Shown piece after piece: positions 21,116 to 33,200 of a DNA stretch of 64,000 bases. The translations under genes were made by a program, and so were the position numbers. The DNA comes from Holothuria scabra. Its lineage: Eukaryota > Echinodermata > Holothuroidea > Aspidochirotida > Holothuriidae. The notes under the pieces were generated by a model. That model did not search any database and was not told the origin of the DNA. It saw only the letters and a list, made by a program, of their open reading frames with translations. Each line of letters begins with the position of its first letter. Positions within the stretch are counted from its first letter, which is position 1. The stretch lies in assembly GCA_037179385.1 (NCBI GenBank), contig CM074196.1, forward strand, positions 33,628,486 to 33,692,485, in the 5' to 3' direction.

Positions 21116-21310
21116 GTACCTCTACTGTGGAACAATTTTCCACTGAATATTGAACAGAGTACCAGCCTTGCAGTTTTTAAGAAAAGACTCAAAACTTACC
21201 TGTTTTTGCACTCCTATGACTAGTGTAATTTGTATGCTGTTTTATAAAGTGCTTAGAACTATGCTCTTGAGCAATTGGATTTAGTGCTATATAAGATCAT
21301 TATTATTAAT
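21116..21310 (+). pseudogene. 3' end of a CR1/L2-type LINE
   Basis: The + strand reads VPLLWNNFPLNIEQ, then SLAVFKKRLKTYLFLHSYD and a stop (21221-21223). This is the typical C-terminus of ORF2 in CR1/L2/Jockey-group LINEs (W-N-x-L-P..., F-K-x-x-L-K-T-x-L-F). A short 3' tail follows with aaagtgcttagaa and gctatataa words and ends in an ATT-rich tract. This is the usual layout of a 5'-truncated LINE insertion. It need not be the same family as the fragment at 10.0-10.3 kb. Confidence 0.8.
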
Positions 21311-24189
21311 GGGGGAATTAAACAAATACAGCTTCAGTAAATCAAAGGAAGATTCAATATTGTGAAAAAAAAACCTTTTTAAATGCAATATCATAAAAAC
21401 AGATCTTGAAGAGTATCCTTTCTCTAATATGTCTTTTGCTAGGACAGTGTTTGGAAGGAGATGAAGTGAAATTTGTACTTGAATTAAAGTGAATCAATTT
21501 CTTTTAACCATTACTAAGGTATCTGCTTGACAGGTCTCTTTGTGTATGGGTATTGTCAACTAAGTCTCTGATGACTACCTTGTCCTTTATTCCAAGTGCT
21601 CCTGTGACAAAAGCCATCGTTTTGTGACCTGTTTTGAGATACAGTTGGTTTCCTCCGATGACCAAACTTAATTCAGGATTTTCAGTAAAATGACTGGTGA
21701 CAAGCATTTGAATAATGAACTTAAATTGTGTTCCCACAATAAAAACTCGTTATCTTTTGGGAAAATTGTTCAAGTCTATATACATTGCATACCTTTTAAG
21801 CAAATTTTTCCCTCATTATTGAATGTTTTTGAAAAGATGTCAAGAATCCTGTGTTGTATTGAAATGGTATTGAGTGTTGTGTATAACAACAGCAGGTTAA
21901 CATTTTAAATGTTTGCATGACATAGGCAGTGAAAAGTTAAATCAAAAACCATAAGAGGTGGGTCTTCTCATTGACACTTTGAGAATGTATTAATCCTAGT
22001 TGATCAAGGCATAAAGATAAGAATGTTGAGAACAAAAGTAACATCATCTTCAGAAACTGACATTGGCTACAAAGAGTGTTTTGCATCATTTGTATCTCAT
22101 TCTACTACCTCTTCTGACTGGTTATCTAGAATCCTGTCTTCTGATTGGTTAAAAACTGACAGGCTATTCTCCAACAAACTGGCCATTATAGTAATTTGCA
22201 AAAGCCACTAGAAAGTAAGGTTACTCCAAAAAGGACATTGTTTGGGTGGAAGAAAAGGAGTAAATCACATTTTTGGATTATTGTGGGTGAATTGCCTTTC
22301 TTTACTCCAGATTTGAAAGAAATAATGGATTCAGCTTTGCCGCGTCTGTTATTCTTCCAAATTTGGGGTCTTGACGGTTTATTCAACAACAATAGTCTGA
22401 CAAATGCAGTTTATTCCTTAAATCTTAACACCTTCTTGCTTTCAAAAAGACCTGTTCAAGGATATGAGGAACTTATCTGCTTTAAGATTCAGGAACTAGT
22501 ATTGTAATATCTTGTACAAACCCAATTTAACTTGGGACTTCTTGTGGTTACCAGTCAACTGTGCAATGGGAGAAAATGACCATGTATAAACCAGCTGGAA
22601 AAGAAGGATTTTATTACACCCGACCTCACCTTTTTGATAGGTCGGTAAAAGTGTACAGATGTTTAAGGAGCAGACCTCCTAATGGATCAAAACACACAAA
22701 GTATCGACTCAATCAAAACAATGTAGTTCTTTTCAAATATTTTTCATTCTTATATTTTGTATATTTTGAGCACATATATGGATTTTATTGTTTCAGATCA
22801 ATACTATTTATGTATTTCATATCTTCATGCAAAAACTTGAAAATATAGACAAAAAATTGAAAATATTAAGCATTTGAGAATATATATATTGTTATTTGGT
22901 ATTTAGTGTTTAATACATGGTATAAAACTTGTCCATTGGATGAGGAATCATAGAAACTTGTACATGCATCTTCCTCCTCATACCAAGCACTTTAAAATGA
23001 TGTCACATCATTAATGTCCAACTTTGAAATCATTGCTGCTAAAGCCATCCATGTAATTAATGTCAACGAGGAGGACTGAGTTCACGTGAAAGTTTATCCA
23101 ACTAGCTGCAAGCATTTTGTTTAACAAATGAAAATTAAATGACAAACTGTTAGGATTTTCATTGCATAAAATTCAAAATACACAAAAACACTGTGAAAAA
23201 AACATCAATATTCACTGAAGGAAGGGTTGGCTTTCCGTCCAGATCTCACCCCAGGGCTTAACTGCTGTGCAAATGAGGCACCAAAGTCTGCCTGATTCAG
23301 CACGGTTCTGGCCAATGGGCTGTAGCCCCCGGCCACCACATCTTGTTCAGCCATGCTCAGTCAAGCAAGCTGCAGCCATAATTTGTTACTATAGAAATAA
23401 TAATACGCTTAGCACATCAGCTCAATCCTTCAATTGTAATATGAATAGTAACAACTGTATGGCTGACGAAGCAGCCTAGCTGAGGCAGATGAAGTCTATA
23501 GTTTTTTTAACATGACACCTTCCCGATATATCCTAACGACAGCATTTTCAACATATCATATGTAGAACTCTTCAAAATAACAACCACTTTGTGACCTTAA
23601 CAGCTGAACTAAGTTTCCTTCACCACAAGAACATTAAGCAAAATTCAACGCGCAATACCACAAAAGAAACAAAATCACAAAAAGAGACATTATTGCATTT
23701 ACAAGGCAATTAACATGCAGAAGACTATTTACAATAGGTTTGTTATTCTTTACATCCAGAAAAAGAAAAAGAAGACTTCCATAAAACTTAGAAGATTTCA
23801 AATTTCAGTCCACACCTTTGAAAGCACATATTGTACCACCTCTTCTCACCAAACCCATTCACATTTCACCATTATAACTTCTCTCCAATGTTTTAATATG
23901 TATGATTATTTCAAAATTCAACTGGACATCACATGACCATCGTAATTCTTTTAAAGAATAGTCCAGTACCAAATTTATGTTTAATATCTTAGAGAGGAAC
24001 ACACAGTATTCTAAGCATTCTGGTTAAAGTTTCATTCATTTCCCATGTTCATTTCTGGTGAAATTTGCACCTGAAGAATATTTTCTACAAAAAGTGAACT
24101 TATGGCAATAAAGCAGATATGATGTCATCACAAACTTCCTATACATGGACTGAGCATACTGCACGGTACATTGTCGCTACCGCAGTGTG
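21311..24189. other. Intergenic, no gene seen
   Basis: AT-rich DNA. Open frames up to 103 codons at 22196-22507 and 95 codons at 22561-22848 have no recognisable domain, no clear splice sites and no consistent codon pattern. Confidence 0.4.
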
Positions 24190-24447
24190 AGAAAAAGCGC
24201 ACCAAGATGGCCGTCTGCTATGTTTTTGTGTGAAAGTTTGGACTTGCTCAAGTAAATTAAAAGATTTTGCAAGAAAGTTGAAATGTTTTTGAAATATGGC
24301 AAGGTAAGGGTCAAAATCACTACACGCACTGCAGGAATATGATATTGTTTCTCATTCAAGTTTAACTTTTGCTTAAAATATGACAGAATCATTGTCGAAT
24401 CAGACTATTCATAGCTTCTAGGTGGCCATCTTGGTGCACTTTTTTTA
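24190..24447. mobile_element. MITE with YY1-type motif in each terminal repeat
   Basis: agaaaaagcgcaccaagatgg (24190-24210) is matched by the inverted ccatcttggtgcactttttt near the right end (24427-24446). Similarity extends to a ctatg word about 20 bp further in. Each end contains CAAGATGGCC, the consensus core for YY1 binding. The interior is AT-rich and non-coding. Confidence 0.65.
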
Positions 24448-24847
24448 ATCCCATTCGGTTGCGACCAGCTACGGATAGGATCTACACGTTACATGCTATG
24501 TCCATGTATATAAGTCCATGGATGTCATGGATTGACAGAGTAGGTCAATGTTTTTTCTTTCTTTGTTTTTACCCTTGGATTAATCAAGGGTGTTGTCTAT
24601 CCCTAGAGACATGTAAAATTTCCAAACATCCCAAGCTCAGGATGCATTTGTTACACTGATATACCAGAACATGGAATATAAATGAATATTTCACCAGAAT
24701 GATACCAATACATTCCCTTTCCATAAACCAAACATAAATTTGGTTTTGTGCTATTCTTTTACAGTTTTTTACATACTGTACAGTAGTCTGACATATAGAG
24801 ATCTTTTATACAAAGCTACAGTAGGTTCTTGGAGGGAAATGAAGTTC

Positions 24848-24919
24848 ACCCCCCTCATTTAACTCTAATTAACAACATTGAGGCACCCCCTCATTTAACT
24901 CTAATTAACAACATTGAGG
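24848..24919. repeat. 36-bp unit, two tandem copies
   Basis: Two consecutive copies of accccctcatttaactctaa plus attaacaacattgagg, differing only by one C. Confidence 0.9.
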
Positions 24920-25244
24920 AAATATCATGTTCTGTTCTATAATTTGCGCTCACAACTACTTTTTCGTGATGCAGTATTTAGTGTTACTTTACATTTCAAA
25001 ACATTATGATAGAACATATTATAAGGGATGTATGATAAGTTTACAAAGTTAATTTGAGCTTGTATTTAGTCAAAATACAGTAAGTTTGCTGTTTCCAGAA
25101 GTTAAATGTGAAAGAACTGTGCTTCATACTAGAAATGAAGAATTAGCCTATGTTAACTTTCTGGGTCCTTTCAACATATGCTTGCATCAGAAGAGTGTTT
25201 GCAATATAAAGTAATTTGACCCACATGTTGATCTACCCAAATGA

Positions 25245-25479
25245 CCCAGGAGTAAATTCCAGTTGAAACCTGTTCAACAGTTTTTAACAGGTATTAACAG
25301 GTACAAAAAGTTATTGGAAACAAAATCAACAGGTTTCAACAGGATTTAAACAGGTTTGTTTCTTTGGTTTAACCTGTCGAAACCTGTTGACTTTTATCAC
25401 TCCAAAGGTTGGAACATTGCCCAATACTTTTAAAACCTGTTGAAATGTCAAAGGGTGCAAACAGCAATTTTCTCCTGGG
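25245..25479. mobile_element. MITE with CCCAGGAG ends and internal AACAGGTTT hairpin
   Basis: CCCAGGAGTAAATT at 25245 pairs with inverted CCCAGGAGAAAATT ending at 25479 (13 of 14). The interior repeats AACAGGT on both strands about ten times. A strong hairpin pairs tcaacaggtttcaacagg (about 25330) with its inverse cctgtcgaaacctgttga (about 25374). Confidence 0.65.
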
Positions 25480-28198
25480 AACACTCCTTGAATGTGCCAA
25501 AAAATTCACACATGGTATGAAAATAGCACTACCACTTTGATGGGGATTTTAAATTAAAACCCAAACTTAGATCACTTTATTATCATAATATGTTAGTGAT
25601 ATAGACAGGTATCTGAACATATGTATTCCAAGAATGGGAAATTTTTTTCAAAGGGTGTTGCAGTTATCAAATTTCTTCCATCAATATTTGTATGTGTAAA
25701 AAGCAAGGATAACATGACTTTTCCCAAATGGAGGTGGATCTAAAATAATATTCTGGTGTCAATTTGATAGGGTCTCATATAAAGGAGAGGAATTTTTAAT
25801 TATATCACACTCCCTTCAAACACCACATCTATAGCTTGTTCATAGCTCAAGATTTTCCTGTTTAAAGACTCCCAGTTGCTTCTAGGTTACAAGGAAACTT
25901 TGTGAGCTCAAAGATTGCAGCTCTAAAAGTGTCTGCATATTTCATATGCATGTGTGAACATATAAAAATACAAAAGGTGCTTAATTAATCTGCCAGTATG
26001 ACTTCACAGATTTCCCACAATGCAATGTATTACTGTGATTTAAATGTGCTGAGCTTGGTTTGTGCAGGGAGTTATGAGATGGCTCCCTAGATTGTCAGTC
26101 CCACCCTATTGTGTCATACAGTTCCATGCAGCAACAAATTACTCATAAATCATGACCAATCAAAAGTATTTTATTCAAGGAGTCCTGCAGAAATACCCAA
26201 GAATCCCCAAGAAGAGCCTAAGCTTCCCCTAACCAACTACAGAGGAACCTGAGGAAGGTACTGTATCATTAATTTTAGAAATATATGACCGGAACAATGA
26301 AACAATGTTAGGAAAGAAAATATTCAAAGTAATACTGGAAATGAACTTTAACAACAAAATACTGAAATGATTTACGGTTACAGTAATGAAATTTGCGAAC
26401 TTTTACAATCTTTTCTTCTCTCTGAAGTGGAACGAAAATTTCCAACCATTACAGGTTCTGCTATTGTGACCAGCACAATAAGCATCCTATGTAGGGCTAT
26501 ATACAAATGAAGGAACTGGAGAGTGTCTCTCTTCAGTTTGGGGGGAATCCCCACCACTTTCTAGTGTTCAAACTAATACAACTCAGAAACTCTAACACCT
26601 TACTTGTTTTAAACCATACATTATATATTAAGTCAACTACATTATTCACAGCCCCATGAAATTAAATTCCATTTTATATACCTTATCCTATCATCCTGAA
26701 TTCTGAGCATCAAGGTTTTGTCACCACAACTATTGAAAAATAACTTCAATGCGATGAATATTTACTGTAGGTAATCAAATACCCAGAAAGAGAGACAGAG
26801 GCAAAGGTTTCTCATCTTTGACGAAACTGTTAGCCAAGTTCTCATAAAACCACTTGCAGATCACAACTTAAATAGAATTTCACAAAACATGTCAGCAACT
26901 CCCATTTGGGCCTATTTTTTCTCAATTGTTTTAAGCAAGACATGGCAAGTACAAAACTTGTATGCAACTACATAGAATGGATCACAGGTTATTACAGTAT
27001 CTGACAGTATTTGCTAGGAATGTCACACAAAGTACTCTCATCAAACTTCCAAACCATTACCTTTCATAGCCACACCCTACAAAGTTAACCACACCCTACA
27101 GGGTTAACCACTCCCCTTTCCACTGTCACAATCTTGAAAGTTTCCTGCATATAATTTACTGCAGTTTACTGTTAAATACCAATTAAACCCTGTATAAAAG
27201 TTTGTACATAGGATATGCAAAACTGATGGCAAGCTTCAATGAAAACTACTGTAATTTTCTATAGTCCTCTCATACTTCTTCAAACAGACACTTCTCACAC
27301 TGTCCCTCACTGTGTCAAGCAATATTTGGTCACTTTCAAACTATATCAGCACTACTGAAGGATATGATCAGTTGGTGCTATTTTTTCTGTTAAAGAAAAT
27401 AAATTAATTTAATGTAAACCACTTCCTCAGCAGCATTAACCCTAACCTTTGAACTCTCCTCCACCCTTTCCTGCTGCCCCTGCTGCCCCCCCTCCCTTCC
27501 CTCCATGAACTGTATGCCAACATGACTTGTGGCACACATGGCTAGTGTTATGTTATGGTATGTGGTTTAGTGTTATATCCAAATCAGTCTCCCACTACAC
27601 TTGCTGGTACAATATGTTATTGCTTTCTCTATACTAGGAGAATGCCTGGACATGTAGAATTGCCCTACAGCATATATGGTTTGCCTTGCGATAGGACCAT
27701 TTGGTATACAGTTTCTGTGCCTATTTAGTACCAACCTACATCCATACACAAGCTCTGAAATGTGAGTTTTTCCCCTTCTATAAAAAAGGATGTCTTCACA
27801 TAGAAAACCTGGATGCTGTTAAAGACCAGTATGGAATCCAGTTTTTGCACAAGTGCTTATATAAACAGGAACAATTAGCCACATGTGGTACAATTTAATT
27901 CTGTATACATGCCATTCATAAACTACTTTACACATGTACTGTAAAAAGTTTACCTGCACTTCCACAAAGTGGACAGGCTTCACTGACCCAGCTTAAATTT
28001 GCCACATAAAAGCATTACAAATCCAACAGTACAGTACCAGGCCTTATTGGTCAGAGCTGACATATGCTCACAGTAAGTAAAGTCAATTTTGAGTTGCCTA
28101 GTTTTGTAGAGAGCAACATTTGAAGGAATAGTTAAGACACACCTTTAGGCATTATGTACAAATGTAGGGAATGAACCCCTTCCCCATTCCATCAATTC
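25480..28198. other. Intergenic, no gene seen
   Basis: AT-rich DNA with no recognisable exon on either strand. A C-rich patch lies at 27470-27500. Confidence 0.4.
27070..27107. repeat. 19-bp unit, two tandem copies
   Basis: ccacaccctacaaagttaa is followed directly by ccacaccctacagggttaa. Confidence 0.85.
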
Positions 28199-28325
28199 TA
28201 TCAAAATTTCCAAAGGACTTCATATGTTTACATAAACAAAAGTAGTAAATTTCCCTCCAAACACCAAAATTTCCCTGCAATGAGCTTCCCAAACTGCTGT
28301 TTTTTTCCAGCCATGTCCATGAGTT
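28199..28325. mobile_element. Partial inverted copy of the ggctggaaaaaa MITE
   Basis: The reverse complement matches the left two thirds of 10979-11162: ggctggaaaaaaacagca, cattgcagggaaattt, tttggagggaaattt, a gtaaacatatgaagtc block. Confidence 0.55.
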
Positions 28326-29756
28326 TCTTATTCAAATGTGATTCACAGCACAAAATGACCTTCACATGCTTTACACATCTACTGTTCAGTACATACTGTT
28401 CAAAGGTACTGTACAAGCCAATTTCAGCCTGCAAGATGGGACTTCAAAAGGCCACTTACCGGTATTGACAAATCCGATTAGCACTTGTGTTGAGTGACTG
28501 TAGGTGGCCATTAAAGGGGTCCATCAGCCTTTAGTTGTCTTCATTTATTGTCTACATAAATTTTAAACCCTCATATTCAGTGAAATTGAAGAAATCAAGA
28601 CACAATCTAGTGTATAACCATCCATGATATAGGTAAGCAAAGAGATTGAATGATTCTGAAATGTGGTAGACCACAGTTATTGCCAACTGAAATCAGACCA
28701 TCACTTCCTGTCCAGATTCATGTAAAACAGAAAAATGTCCCAAAATGCATATTACCTAGTTACTTTAATTTAGAAGTACATTTTGTAACTGTTAAATTAT
28801 CCAGATGTTCATTTATCATGTTCACTGCATTCACTAGAATCCAGGACAAGAACACTCTTCACAGCACTCACCCAAAATTCAACAAAACTAACCCATGGTT
28901 TGTGAATCTACCAGCCCAACTTACATCACCTGTTTCCAAAATGGAACATCCCATTTACTGCAAAGTCTTCAGGAGGTGGCACTATACCTCATTAAAGGAA
29001 ACCCTTAGAAAAGGGATCCCATGCTAGGGAAATTCGGAAAACCCCTAAAAACTAAAAGGGAAACCGGCAAAAACTCCCTTAGCTTAAGAGAGCTGACCCC
29101 CTGAGGAGAAAAGGCCAGCAACCACACAAAAACATCTATGGGCCAAAGCCCTTTAAGTAAGCTAGGGTAGGCTAGAAGCCTAAGCTAAACTAATGAAACT
29201 GGAGAAGCCTTAGGCCAGACTGGGGAAAAAATCTACCCTAAAACACCCAAATGAAAACGTTACTCATCACACCAGATCCCAGAGTTGAAAATAATGGCAA
29301 CAACATCCAAAAACTTTCCGAGGGTAGGAAAATTCCAAACATTAAAGAAAAAAAAGAGAAAAAACCAGGGCAATTCCAATGTGTCACTTCAGCATTCCCC
29401 TGGCAATGAAACAAGGGTGTGTCTAGTAATGGATTCCAATGAGGTAAAGCGCCACCTACTCAAGACATTGCATTCTCTGGTAAACAAGATAGTTCATTTG
29501 TGAAACAGGTGAGGTAAGTAGGTGCAAAGTAGAATACAATTGCCATTCCTGACAGGTGATCTTGCATTTTAACACTCATCTGGCCACAAAAAGGTGAAAT
29601 ATTTTGGGAAAGTAAGGCTTAACATTTTGCCCACATTTCTTTAACACAAATCCCTGGCTGTAACTGGATTCGTTAAAATTTGATGTCATTTACTTACACT
29701 ATCTACACCATAAAATACATTTCCAAAGCAGAAAAAAGTCTAATGCCCTCTCCAAT
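28326..29756. other. Downstream flank / possible 3' UTR of ORMDL, no other gene seen
   Basis: No recognisable exon. The nearest AATAAA on the - strand that I saw below the ORMDL stop is at 28544-28549, which would give a 3' UTR of about 1.5 kb. A 125-codon frame at 28650-29027 has no known domain. Confidence 0.35.
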
Positions 29757-29818
29757 GGTTAGTTAGTTAGTTAGATAGCATTTTACTGCCCAGTTTCCAA
29801 CCTATTGTTTCAAGCCTT
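29757..29818 (-). mobile_element. 3' fragment of the CTAA-tailed SINE
   Basis: The - strand reads aataggttggaaactgggca, then a taaaatgctat block and the tail ctaactaactaactaacc, matching the 3' end of the SINE at 13028-13267. Confidence 0.6.
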
Positions 29819-30085
29819 CTCCAATGGTGAAAAAGCTTCATAACATTGCGCTTCAAATGTTACTATTACACAAAACTTTGGATAAAATTTTGTTGTGGAG
29901 TACAGAAGAATTGAAACATCAAGTTATTTCACCAGCTGCAATTCAAGTTTGTTCAGTTTCTTTTATCCCCATCAAACAACTGTGACAATCAACCGGTAGG
30001 GTGCCCTCATCTGCCTCTGGCCTCCATGTGACATTTTTGTCAGGAAAGATGACTTTGAGTCAGAAAGGAGAGCGGTAGCTTGGCT

Positions 30086-30221
30086 CTAATACTTGTTAAT
30101 TCCCAGTATTCTCACACCATGGAACATTGGTAGCTTAGCCAGGGTGAGGAAGAGAGTTGAGATGAAGTTAACGGCAAAATGAACTGGATCATACTTTGAG
30201 TAGAATGTGGCAATAAAAAAC
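30086..30221 (-). CDS. ORMDL: ORMDL coding exon 3 (terminal)
   Basis: Acceptor tttgatttcag|GTTTTT. The exon encodes the last 44 complete residues, from FFIATFYSKYDP to GINKY, then TAG at 30086-30088. It has no internal ATG-initiated long frame, so ORF-length searches would miss it. Confidence 0.92.
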
Positions 30222-33200
30222 CTGAAATCAAAGAAGAAAATTTAAATTTAGAAATGTCTCAAATGGAAAACACATGTACTTAAATTTTCCCTCCATATCA
30301 GATTATATGTGCTAAACATAAAGGAGGCAATGAGGGTGGGGAGAGGGGTAAAAAAGATCCAGTAAAATTTCCTTGCTCATTGATTCATCTTAGCTCGCCT
30401 TTGCAGTTTGCAATTTGTCATTGTGGTCATGTGTTAAAGTATGTCATAAACAATTTTATTTCTCAGTGGGACTGCTGATAGATGAAAAGAAGGCCCACCC
30501 CCATTTCATGAATCCCCCACCCCCCAAAAAAACTTGATATCAGTGACGTAGCCACAGGCGTTTGGGGGTCAGAACCACCCATGACCCAACCTGGCAATGC
30601 AAAAAAAAAAACCTAAAATGGCAGTTTTTTCTCTCTATCCCTGGACTTTTCCCTCATATCGTGCTCCAGACCCCCCCCCCCCCCTACTTAACACTATCCT
30701 GGCTACACGCCTGCTTGGTTTATACATATATTCCCTTACAATTACTCCAAAACTGAATGTGCATATAAGGGTCAATGTGCAATACTGTGGATTGCAAGAC
30801 TTTGTCTCATGAACACCTGATAATTCTGTGCCTGTCATGGACATCACTACTGTACAGTACATCACTACAATTACTCTGCCTATGTACAGTATTTACACTG
30901 TCATATATAATGCTCTCAAAATGCTGTAGCTACTCTTTGATCCAAATGTCCCACTATTTCAATAGCACAGTTTTTTTCTACACACCAAACTAAAGTGGCT
31001 TTACCTGGCTTCTGTATAAAGCTAGAAAAAGGATTTTATCTGAATTTTGTACAGTAGTCTGTAGAAATATTCTGCTTATTTTGTTTTGAATAAAAGAGAA
31101 GGTTGCAAACAAAAATCAATTAAAATGTGTCTTCAGAAGGAGATAAAAATAGTTTTACAAATTCCTGGAGATTTCCTTGTAGGATTAGTCTATTACTCAT
31201 ATTGCAATTTAATAAAGTAAAAGATGGTCAGGTTGACAAGGTCTTACAAAGGCCAGCTAAGAAGCTTGAAGGCAGTAAAAGCATATATCATTTGTAATAT
31301 GTATGGTAGATATTTACAGTAATAAGAATGGGTCTGCTACAATTGCTTACGCATATATGTCAGTTAGCAGTATACTGCATTTTGGGGAACAGAATTTCAG
31401 CATTACAGTATTAAGTTTGCCCAAATGGCACAATGATGCATTGTGTTACTGTATCTTAAACATGACTACACACTAGTGCTACTGTACAGCTGTCTGTATC
31501 AATTTCTGTCATATCCAATACACTATTTGATGCTTTTTGTTGGTGTCACCCCTTTCAAACAGTAGTGTCTCAACTATAGTTTACAGAGAACCACTTCACG
31601 TGCAGTGGCGGCACAAAAGTGTGGGGGGGGGGGGAATTAGGGCAAAGGATAAAGGGGGGTAAAAAATTTCAGGTGCCTCCTGAAATTCAGCCCAAAACAA
31701 GGTTCCTGGGGGTGGGGGGGTCTGAAGGCAAAGCCTCAGAAGCTTGGAGGTGCTAACATATCTCTGGATAAAAATGTAGTTACTGTATATCTCTGAAGAG
31801 GTATATTACTTAGTTTGGGGTAAACCCAGCTCCTAACTGACCTAAGTGGGGGGAAGTGGCTGGGAGAAAATGGCCTTCCCCCCCCTTGTAGGACCACCAC
31901 TGACACTTCCCCAGATCTACATTTTCCCCCTCTCATCATACTAATTTAGGAATGGATGCTTTCGATCATGTGACAATACGGTACAGCACTTTTGTTACTT
32001 CTTTGTTGAACTCTGTCATATCCAATACACCATTTTATGCTTTTTGTTGGTGACACCCCTTTCAAACAGTAGTGTCTCAACTATAGTTTACAGAGAACCA
32101 CTTCACGTGCAGTGGCGGCATGAAAGTGTGGGGGGGGGGGGGGGTGAACTTAGGGCAAAGGATAAAGGGGGGTAAAAAATTTCAGGTGCCTCCTGAAATT
32201 CAGACCAAAGCAAGGTTCCTGGGGGTGGGGGGATCTGAAGGCAAAGCCTCAGAAGCTTGGAGGTGCTAACATATCTCTGGATAAAAATGCAGTTACTGTA
32301 TATCTCTGAAGAGGTATATTACTTAGTTTGGGGTAAACCCAGCTCCTAACTGACCTAAATGGGGGCAAGTGGCTGGGGGAAAATGGCCTTCCCCCCCCCC
32401 TTGTAGGACCACCACTGACACTTCCCCAGATCTACATTTTCCCCCTCCCATCATACTAATTTAGGAATGGATGCTTTCGTTCATGTGACAATACAGCACT
32501 TTTGTTACTTCTTTGTTGAACTCTGGGGGTGGATCACTCCCAGCTTGACGTCTTACTTCTGGATATGTTTATGTTCAAAAGGCATCTTCAATTCCAAGGA
32601 AAGTATGAGGAAATTTGCAAGAGACTGCCAACAATATAAGGTAACTCAATCCCTTAATCTCATTTTTTTCATTATTATTTTTGTTCATTTATGTATTGTA
32701 TTCTTTTTTATTTTACTTTTCTACTCTTGTTTAATTATGATCTTATTTGGCTCATTCAAGCTTTAGTCAATATGCCTGTAGATCTATATCACTGATGAAT
32801 TGCAATGAACACTCTTTACACCATTATTTTGCCTGCCAGTAACTTTGAAAGTACAGTAACAAGCATCATTGCGCCTACTATTACATAGGACAGTGCATAA
32901 AGTATGATAAAGAATTGTCTAGTGCCCAAATTATATACTGTAGCAATACCTACACGTGTTGATGCTTTGTAGGTCAATTGCATTTCCCAAACTTAAGACA
33001 CAGTTGCTCTATTCTGTGACAATGGACATATGTAATATACTGTGCATTGCCTCATGTGGTATTAACTGGAATAATTTAACCAACGCTGTTAATGGAGTGG
33101 CTCTCTTGATATAGTGGATGCGTGGCCACACTGTACTGTCCAGGCTAGTGTGATCTTAGCAACATGCATGTAGCTATGAACTTAAAGCAGAATTTCAATC

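Noticed and set aside
21504..22507. Cluster of 60-103 codon frames as a gene
   Set aside because: Frames lie on both strands, overlap, and show no domain or splice pattern.
32525..32637. Possible exon after the 508-bp duplication
   Set aside because: The best-looking frame has no acceptor AG at its start and contains a stop before the donor-like GT.
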